Made by a program: the position numbers and the translations under genes. A stretch of 11,890 nt of DNA, from assembly GCA_020430865.1 (NCBI GenBank), contig JAGQIY010000090.1, forward strand, positions 1-11,890, given 5' to 3'. A model generated the notes under the pieces. It did not search any database and was not told where the DNA came from. It saw only the letters and a list, made by a program, of their open reading frames with translations. The stretch is from Myxococcales bacterium. GTDB lineage: Bacteria; Myxococcota; Polyangia; Polyangiales; Polyangiaceae. Numbering within the stretch: the stretch's first letter is position 1; every line of letters begins with the position of its first letter. Shown piece by piece: positions 6,797 through 11,890 of the stretch.

Positions 6797-9525
6797 TTCG
6801 ATATCAGGATCTCACGATCCTTCGCACCATTCGGTGGACCGATGATGCCCTGCTTTTCCATCATCTCCACGATCTTTGCCGCGCGGTTATAGCCGATGGT
6901 CATCTTGCGCTGTAGCCAGCTGGTGGAGCAACGCTGGGTCTCGGCGACGATGCGCACGGCTTCGTCGTAGCGCGCGTCCGTGGGCTCGGAGTTGTCCTCG
7001 TCCGAGGCGTCCTCCTCGGCGGCCTTCAGGATCTCGTCCTGGTAGGTCGGCTCTCCCTGAGAGCGACAGTGATCAGCCAGCGCGTCGACCTCTTCCTCGC
7101 TGATGAACGGACACTGCACGCGGCGGGTGTCGTTGGCTCCGTTCATCTTGACCAGCATGTCGCCCTTGCCGAGGAGCACCTCCGCGCCCATCTCGTCGAG
7201 GATGGTGCGACTGTCCACCTTCTGCGCCACGCGGAAGGCGATGCGCGTGGGGAAGTTGGCTTTGATCATTCCGGTGATCACGTCGACGCTGGGACGCTGG
7301 GTGGCGAGCACCACGTGCATGCCGGCGGCCCGCGCCTTCTGAGCCAGGCGCGCGACCGATGCTTCCACGTCCTTGCCCTGCTGCATCATCAGGTCGGCGA
7401 ACTCGTCGATCACGATCACGATGAACGGCAGGCGATCCGGCAGCTGCAGACCATCGTCCCCGTCCTTTGCCGCGGGGATTTGCACCTCTGCACCAGCGGC
7501 GTCCAGCGCGCTCACGGTTTCGGCCTTGGGCAGCTGGATCTCGCCGCTACGCACCCGATCGACGTAGCGATTGTAGGTCGAGATGTTCTTGGTCCCTGCG
7601 TTCGCGAACAGCTGGTAGCGACGCTCCATCTCGTCCACCGCCCACTTCAGCGCAGTGGCCGCCTGCTTCATGTCCGTGACCACCGGCAGCAGCAAATGCG
7701 GGATGCCGTCGAAGGGCGCCAGCTCGACCACCTTCGGGTCGATCATCAGCATGCGCAGCTCTTCGGGCGAGCGGTGATACAGGATGCTGGTCAGCATCAC
7801 GTTCAGCCCGACGCTCTTGCCGGCGCCCGTGGCACCAGCGACGATCACGTGGGGCATGCTGGCCAAATCCGCGTAGAAAGGCGCACCGACGATGTCGCGA
7901 CCCAAGACGACGGGCAGCGGCGCCTTCTCCGCCAGCTTGGCGAAGCGCTTGTCCTCGATCAGCTCACGCAGGTTGACCGGGACGCGCTCGTCGTTGGGCA
8001 GCTCGAAGCCGATCCGGCTCTTGCCCGGGATGGGCGCGATGATGCGCACCTTGCGACTCAGTCCGAGCGCGAGATCGTCGCTGAGCCCCGCGACCTTGCT
8101 CACCTTGGTGCCAGCCTGGGGGGCGACCTCGTACGTGGTCACGGTCGGCCCTGGATGGATCTCCTCGACCTTTCCGGTGACGCCGTAGTCGTTGAGCGTC
8201 TTCTCGAGCCGGTCCGACAGCTCCAGGACGGAGGCCTTGTCCACCTCCTGGATGGTCGGAGGAGGCGCAGCCAGCAGGTCGGTGGAGGGCAGCTCGTAGG
8301 TCCCGGCCTTCTTCTTGGCGATGCGCCGCGCCTTCTCGGTCTGTTGCTGCGGCTTGGTATCGACGATGGTCGGGCCGAGCTCGTCGGCCTTGCCCTTGCT
8401 CGCCTTGGATTTTTTGGGGGTGAGGCTCGCCGGGGTGGGCTCCTCGGCAACCTCGAGCAACCCTTCGTCTGGCTTCTCCGCCGGCGCCTGAGCGTCGCTC
8501 CTCCGCTCCTTCTTTCGCTTTCTCGGGGAAACATCCTCGTCGTCAGCGCCGCCCAGCACCGCGTCGGCGAGCGACGGGGTCGGCGTCTTCGCCGTGGGAG
8601 GGCTCTTGCCAAGCTCCAGCACCGCGGCTTCCGAAGCCTGCCGCGGGCCCTGCTCTGGCACGCTGTCCAGCTGTGCGCGCAGCTGGAAACCTTGCTTCAG
8701 CTGCTCGCTGAGAGCCAGCGGGGGCTCCCCCGTGGACTCCAAGGGTGACCAATCGGAGTCATCGTCCGTCAGGTGGGCGATGATGGCCTCGTCGCTTGGC
8801 TTGTCGTTGATGTGCGGCGTCTTCGCCTGAGCCGCCTCAGCCTTCTTCTGGCGGCGGATTTCCTGAGCCTGGCGCCACGCGAGGCCCAGGCGGTCGCCTG
8901 CCATACGGAAACGCACCATGAGCCAGCGACCGAACGCCATCGCCCTCTGACAGACCTCGATGAACGAGAACGAACTGCGCCCGATGAGGATGAGACCGAC
9001 GGCGGTGATCCCGACGAGGAACGAGCCGAGGGTGCTGAACATCGCGCGCATCAGCTCCCCGAACAACAGACCGACGTTGCCAGCAGCCGGTGAGCGCCCG
9101 AACGCCAGCAGCTCTGGCGCGACCACCTGCACCAATGACGAGAGGATGATCGCCACCACCAGGTCACCCGCCAAGCGCAGCGCGTTCGCGCGGTTCGCAC
9201 GCTTCGTGAACAGCGGCGCGCTGAGTAGCGCGAGCTCGATGGGCGCGAACCAGGCGACGAGACCGAACGCTCGCACGAGGATGCTGGCGACGAACGCCCC
9301 GACCGGGCCCATCCAGTCACTGCCCTGGAGCGCCGGGTCCTGAGGATCCGCGCGATGGCTCGCCAGCGCGAGGCACAGGAACACTGCGATCGCGAACAGC
9401 AGCAGCGCTGCCGCTTCACGTCCCTTGCGCAGCGGCTCCGGAGCAGCGGCCTTGCTGGCGCTGCTCAGCTCCGGTTCGTCTGCACCTGCGACCGCGCGCC
9501 TGGGAGTGAAAAGCCTTGCACCCAT
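6790..9525 (-). CDS. ftsK: FtsK/SpoIIIE DNA translocase
   Basis: Division-septum DNA pump of 911 residues that moves chromosomes and, in well-studied species, activates XerCD recombination. The N-terminal membrane domain has about four helices (37-56, 72-93, 118-140, 160-182). A charged Lys/Pro/Ala-rich linker follows (about 215-410). The alpha/beta motor begins near 425 (ELSDRLEKTLNDYGV), with Walker A GATGAGKS (564-571), IDPKVVELAPFDGIPHL (595-611), Walker B VIVIDEFADLM (703-713) and HVVLATQRPSVDVITG (737-752). The C-terminal gamma winged helix (about 851-911) includes LQRKMTIGYNRAAKIVEMME, the module that reads polarity sequences on DNA in E. coli FtsK. The linker is far shorter than in E. 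coli (1329 residues) and nearer SpoIIIE (789). The start at 9525 has AAAGG nine bases upstream on the minus strand. All motor residues look intact. Confidence 0.96.
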   Translation of the reverse strand: MGARLFTPRRAVAGADEPELSSASKAAAPEPLRKGREAAALLLFAIAVFLCLALASHRADPQDPALQGSDWMGPVGAFVASILVRAFGLVAWFAPIELALLSAPLFTKRANRANALRLAGDLVVAIILSSLVQVVAPELLAFGRSPAAGNVGLLFGELMRAMFSTLGSFLVGITAVGLILIGRSSFSFIEVCQRAMAFGRWLMVRFRMAGDRLGLAWRQAQEIRRQKKAEAAQAKTPHINDKPSDEAIIAHLTDDDSDWSPLESTGEPPLALSEQLKQGFQLRAQLDSVPEQGPRQASEAAVLELGKSPPTAKTPTPSLADAVLGGADDEDVSPRKRKKERRSDAQAPAEKPDEGLLEVAEEPTPASLTPKKSKASKGKADELGPTIVDTKPQQQTEKARRIAKKKAGTYELPSTDLLAAPPPTIQEVDKASVLELSDRLEKTLNDYGVTGKVEEIHPGPTVTTYEVAPQAGTKVSKVAGLSDDLALGLSRKVRIIAPIPGKSRIGFELPNDERVPVNLRELIEDKRFAKLAEKAPLPVVLGRDIVGAPFYADLASMPHVIVAGATGAGKSVGLNVMLTSILYHRSPEELRMLMIDPKVVELAPFDGIPHLLLPVVTDMKQAATALKWAVDEMERRYQLFANAGTKNISTYNRYVDRVRSGEIQLPKAETVSALDAAGAEVQIPAAKDGDDGLQLPDRLPFIVIVIDEFADLMMQQGKDVEASVARLAQKARAAGMHVVLATQRPSVDVITGMIKANFPTRIAFRVAQKVDSRTILDEMGAEVLLGKGDMLVKMNGANDTRRVQCPFISEEEVDALADHCRSQGEPTYQDEILKAAEEDASDEDNSEPTDARYDEAVRIVAETQRCSTSWLQRKMTIGYNRAAKIVEMMEKQGIIGPPNGAKDREILISNH

Positions 9526-9617
9526 TGAGGATTACCTTTGCCTACATTAACTCACCTTGACCTACCAGGAAAGCTCCTGATTGGCTTTTCGGCGCGCTCC
9601 CAGCCGGAGGACGCAAG

Positions 9618-9635
9618 CGCACTTCGATAAGTGCG
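9618..9635. repeat. Perfect 7-bp stem-loop upstream of ftsK
   Basis: CGCACTT and AAGTGCG flank the loop CGAT, making an exact 7-bp hairpin. It lies 93 bases before the ftsK start. No T-run follows on either strand, so an operator dyad or a 5' leader hairpin fits better than a terminator. A second, weaker dyad (CAGGA, loop AAGC, TCCTG; 9566-9579) lies between it and ftsK. Confidence 0.4.
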
Positions 9636-9877
9636 AGAGTCGCTGGGTGTGGCTCTGGCCAGGTCGCGAAAGAACCACGGCACCCAGCCCGGAGACCACA
9701 AAATGGCAGGAACCGACGCTCTCGCTGCTAGCCTGCGCCGACGTGGGACAGGTAGAAGAGCGAGACGAGCGGACGCAGTGGGTCGTCTGCTTGAGTCACA
9801 GCGAAAGCGAAGGCTACTATTTGCCCCGCCAGCTTCTCGCCCGAGCGGGTCGCTGGTGACCATCAGCCTCACGGCGT

Positions 9878-9948
9878 TCTCCCGCGGATACGGAGAGCTC
9901 GCGAGGCGTCTCCCGCTTAGCAGGCGGGCAACCGACGGGTTGGGGAGA
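9878..9948 (+). promoter_or_regulatory. Leader with competing stem-loops before the HEAT-like gene
   Basis: TCTCCCGC occurs twice (9878-9885 and 9909-9916). GGAGA (9892-9896) can pair with either copy, and GGGAGA (9943-9948) near the start codon could also pair with TCTCCC of either copy. Between them, CCCGC/GCGGG (9912-9928) and CAACC/GGTTG (9929-9942) form two back-to-back hairpins. The pairings are mutually exclusive, as in some leader switches, but GC-rich DNA produces such matches by chance. A second ribosome-site candidate, TAGGT (9952-9956), stays outside these stems. Confidence 0.25.
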
Positions 9949-9962
9949 AGATAGGTAAACCA

Positions 9963-11654
9963 ATGGTATGGCGCCTTTACGCGCGGAGAACCGCTGCAGC
10001 TGGGATGCTCACGGCGACCCTCGCCTCCGTCTTCATCACCACTGGGTGTCGCACGACCACGGACGACGTCCATCGCTGGGGTCGGACCAAGCAAGGGCCG
10101 ACCAAGTTGGTCGCCGTGCTGACCCACGACAAGTACCCGCTGGAGCTACGGGTCGAGGCGGCGATGACGCTGGTGCGCATGAAGCCTCGGGCTGGCAAGC
10201 GGGTCGGCATCACGTGCGCCGATCAACCGAACTGTGAAGGACTGCTCGAGGCGCTGAGCAACCTACCCGCAGACGATCGCAAGGAGATCGTCTCCAAGCT
10301 CGTGCCCCAGCTGGTCGCGGAGATCCGCAAGCCTCCCCCTCAAGCCCAAGCAGGGCAGCCTGCTCCGCCAGACAACTCGTACCCGTACAAAGACGCCGCC
10401 TACGCGCTGCTGACCTTCGAGGACAAGGACCTGATCGGGGACGAGAAGCTGCGCGCGGACATCAAGAGCGCGCTCGCAGAGTGGGCAATGGCCGACTTCG
10501 CCAACCGCCTCGACAACACCACCCAGATGTCCGGCATGGAGCAGGTGCTGCGCACGCTGGGCGCAGCCGGAGTCAAGGAGCTGCCCAAGCTCATGGTCCC
10601 GGGCGCCAAGCGCATCAGCAACATGGCGAGCCTGGTAGCCGAGCTGGGCGATGCCCAGACGAAGCTCGCTGCCAGCAAGGCGCTGGTGAAGATCGCCAAG
10701 GAGATCGAGAGCGAGCGCTGGAAGAAGCAGAAGGAAGCAGCCGTCGACGCCGCGAACAAAGCGTCGGGCCTGACCAAGGTCACCAAGGAGCAGCTGGCAG
10801 GGCAGCTCGAGGCCTACCAGGAAGAGGAGCTGCTGCGCACCTTCAGCTCGATGAAGGAAGTGGGCGGGCAGCCGATCGTGGACTACCTGCTCGAGTACGC
10901 TTCACGCGAAGACAAAGAAGGCAAGCTCGAGAAGCGCCGCGCGACCGCGCTGGCGGCCCTCGCAGGACACCTCGACAAGGATCACCCGGAGCAGCTCGAG
11001 GTCGTCATGAAGCTGGCGTCGGCTCCAGACACCTCCAACACCATCCGGTCGGTGGCCTTGCAGCGCATCGGCGAGATGCCGCGGAAGCTGGTGATCGACA
11101 AGCTCTACGAGCTCTTCAAGGCAGACGACTGGAAGCTGCGCTGGGTCGCGGCGGATCTCGCGCTGCGCATGAGCGACCAGAGCCAGCTCGACGAGTTCAT
11201 GAACAAGCTCGCGCGCAGCGACACGGGCATGTCGATCTCCGAGCCGGTGCTGTACGGGGTCCGGATCGGAGAACTCAAAGGCGACAAGAAGGGCGATGAG
11301 CTGGCGGACAAGTACCTGAGCTCGAGCTACTCGCCATCGGTCCGCCTCTCCGCGCTAGCGTACTACACCAAGTACGGAACAAAGGATCAGCTCGGAAAGG
11401 TCACCCCCTACGAACAGGACTCGACCCGCGTGCCCAGCTGCAAGGCGGACGACTGCGAGTGGAAGTGCGAGGTACCCGTCGATGAGAAGGGTGACAAGAC
11501 GGAGACCAAGGAGGTCTCCAACATCGGAGAGTTCGTTCGCTACTGCGTGAAGCCCTCGATGGAGAAGCGCACCGAGGCGGACAAGAAGAAGGAAGAAGAA
11601 GAGCGCAAGAAGCAGGAAGAGGCGAAAAAGAAGGCAGAAGACGACAAAGAATGA
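9963..11654 (+). CDS. HEAT-like repeat protein, probable lipoprotein
   Basis: A 563-residue protein. The N-terminus (MVWRLYARRT, then hydrophobic AAAGMLTATLASVFITTGC) looks like a lipoprotein signal with Cys at 29, although Thr at -3 is a poor lipobox residue. The body is helix after helix with HEAT/armadillo character, for example LELRVEAAMTLVRM (60-73), RATALAALAGHLDKDHPEQLEVVMKLA and LRWVAADLALRM, so it is probably a binding surface rather than an enzyme. Cysteines C85/C91 and C493/C498/C502/C528 could form disulfides, which fits an extracytoplasmic location. The last 30 residues (534-563) are almost all Lys, Glu, Asp and Ala and should be a disordered or helical charged tail. The start at 9963 is supported by TAGGT (9952-9956) and a stronger but more distant GGGGAG (9942-9947). 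Partner and function are unknown. The stop overlaps the ATG of a 12-codon mini-ORF. Confidence 0.8.
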   Translation: MVWRLYARRTAAAGMLTATLASVFITTGCRTTTDDVHRWGRTKQGPTKLVAVLTHDKYPLELRVEAAMTLVRMKPRAGKRVGITCADQPNCEGLLEALSNLPADDRKEIVSKLVPQLVAEIRKPPPQAQAGQPAPPDNSYPYKDAAYALLTFEDKDLIGDEKLRADIKSALAEWAMADFANRLDNTTQMSGMEQVLRTLGAAGVKELPKLMVPGAKRISNMASLVAELGDAQTKLAASKALVKIAKEIESERWKKQKEAAVDAANKASGLTKVTKEQLAGQLEAYQEEELLRTFSSMKEVGGQPIVDYLLEYASREDKEGKLEKRRATALAALAGHLDKDHPEQLEVVMKLASAPDTSNTIRSVALQRIGEMPRKLVIDKLYELFKADDWKLRWVAADLALRMSDQSQLDEFMNKLARSDTGMSISEPVLYGVRIGELKGDKKGDELADKYLSSSYSPSVRLSALAYYTKYGTKDQLGKVTPYEQDSTRVPSCKADDCEWKCEVPVDEKGDKTETKEVSNIGEFVRYCVKPSMEKRTEADKKKEEEERKKQEEAKKKAEDDKE

Positions 11655-11689
11655 GTAAGCTCTCGACCCCCCACCTGCCCAAGCAATGA
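11651..11689 (+). CDS. Possible 12-codon leader ORF overlapping the HEAT-like gene stop
   Basis: ATGA at 11651-11654 overlaps the stop of the HEAT-like gene. It opens a short frame, MSKLSTPHLPKQ, that stops at TGA 11687-11689. That stop lies in the loop of a hairpin whose 3' arm covers the ribosome-binding site of the next gene. A ribosome reading this frame would open that hairpin. It may equally be chance; no homology can be judged at this length. Confidence 0.2.
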   Translation: MSKLSTPHLPKQ

Positions 11690-11700
11690 AGCTTTAGGTG
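11672..11700 (+). promoter_or_regulatory. Hairpin sequestering the ribosome-binding site of the last gene
   Basis: CACCT (11672-11676) pairs with AGGTG (11696-11700), and AAGC (11681-11684) pairs with GCTT (11691-11694), around the loop AATGAA with a small internal loop. AGGTG is the best Shine-Dalgarno for the ATG at 11707, six bases further on, so this fold would block initiation. No T-tract follows, which argues against an intrinsic terminator. Confidence 0.4.
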
Positions 11701-11706
11701 TCAAGC

Positions 11707-11890
11707 ATGACGGATCCCAACAAGAAGACGCCTCGCTCCTTCCAGTGTCGCGATGCCCTCTGGGTCAGATTCGAACAGATGGCGCAGGAGCTCGAATGCT
11801 CCGTAGATTACCTGATCAATGACGCGATGAAGCAGTACGCGCGTCAACGAGGCTATTCCGCGGGGCAACCCGCTGCCGCCGCGCCTCCGC
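11707..11890 (+). CDS. Ribbon-helix-helix-like N-terminus of a protein cut by the window edge
   Basis: Only the first 61 codons are present. The start at 11707 has AGGTG six bases upstream. Residues 10-46 (from RSFQCRDALWVRFEQMAQEL to DYLINDAMKQYARQRGY) show a short strand-like segment and two amphipathic helices. This resembles ribbon-helix-helix (MetJ/Arc-type) DNA-binding folds, with the typical 'sv-dyLindAmkqYa' second helix. An Ala/Pro/Gln-rich linker begins near residue 48. From memory, myxobacterial proteins with very similar starts continue into a forkhead-associated (FHA, phosphothreonine-binding) domain. That part is outside the window and remains inference. The gene follows the HEAT-like gene after 52 bases on the same strand, so the two are probably co-transcribed. 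Confidence 0.72.
   Translation, partial: MTDPNKKTPRSFQCRDALWVRFEQMAQELECSVDYLINDAMKQYARQRGYSAGQPAAAAPP

Larger units (their letters stand above)
9526..9962. other. Intergenic region between divergent ftsK and HEAT-like genes
   Basis: This 437-base region should hold the ftsK promoter (leftward) and the HEAT-like gene promoter (rightward). Open frames that cross it are Arg-rich, lack ribosome sites and resemble no family, so none is called. It contains several inverted repeats: CAGGA/TCCTG (9566-9579), CGCACTT/AAGTGCG (9618-9635) and a cluster before the HEAT-like gene (9878-9948). I find no tRNA T-loop signature and no clear sigma-70 -35/-10 pair. A small RNA is possible but cannot be shown from one sequence. 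Confidence 0.5.

Noticed and set aside
7069..8748. 559-codon open frame antisense to ftsK
   Set aside because: It lies wholly within ftsK, its translation is His/Gln/Arg/Leu-rich with no family features, and long antisense frames are expected opposite high-GC genes.
9552..10127. 191-codon minus-strand open frame across the ftsK/HEAT-like gap
   Set aside because: Overlaps the signal sequence of the HEAT-like gene antisense, has no family features, and would occupy the expected ftsK promoter.
11767..11778. GATTCGAAC, resembling the reverse complement of a tRNA T-loop
   Set aside because: It lies in the coding sequence of the final gene and no acceptor or anticodon stem surrounds it.

Overview
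The window is high-GC, densely coded DNA. Its predicted proteins look like those of a myxobacterium (Polyangiales, Sorangium/Polyangium-like). This placement is inferred from three things: a proline-rich protein ending in two degraded cyclic-nucleotide-binding-like folds, a HEAT-like lipoprotein of myxobacterial style, and a ribbon-helix-helix-like N-terminus of a kind I associate with myxobacterial FHA proteins. No 16S or other phylogenetic marker was available.

Layout. (1) Positions 1-3523, plus strand, form an envelope block: the probable last codons of an upstream gene, a small secreted beta-barrel-like protein, an RseP-type site-2 protease, a compact LpxC (lipid A biosynthesis) and an overlapping lipoprotein of unknown function. 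(2) Positions 3583-5616, minus strand, encode a long proline-rich protein with two degenerate cyclic-nucleotide-binding-like domains at its C-terminus. (3) Positions 5909-6796, plus strand, encode a BASS-family (bile acid:sodium symporter) transporter. Its stop codon interlocks with that of (4) an FtsK/SpoIIIE DNA translocase on the minus strand (6790-9525). (5) A 437-base gap (9526-9962) has several stem-loops and no convincing gene. (6) Positions 9963-11654, plus strand, encode a probable HEAT-like lipoprotein. It is followed by a 12-codon mini-ORF and hairpin, then the start of a ribbon-helix-helix-like protein cut off by the window edge.

How the genes fit together. The first block is coherent as outer-membrane biogenesis and envelope-stress functions: RseP cuts membrane-embedded regulators, LpxC commits precursors to lipid A, and the barrel and lipoprotein are envelope cargo. 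FtsK is the cell-division and chromosome-segregation motor. The other genes share no obvious pathway.

I see no insertion sequence, phage gene, CRISPR array, toxin-antitoxin pair, defence island, rRNA or tRNA. This looks like core chromosome rather than an accessory island. The points most worth a second look are the hairpin and mini-ORF before the final gene, the compact LpxC with its uncertain start beside rseP, and the tandem degenerate domains in the proline-rich protein.
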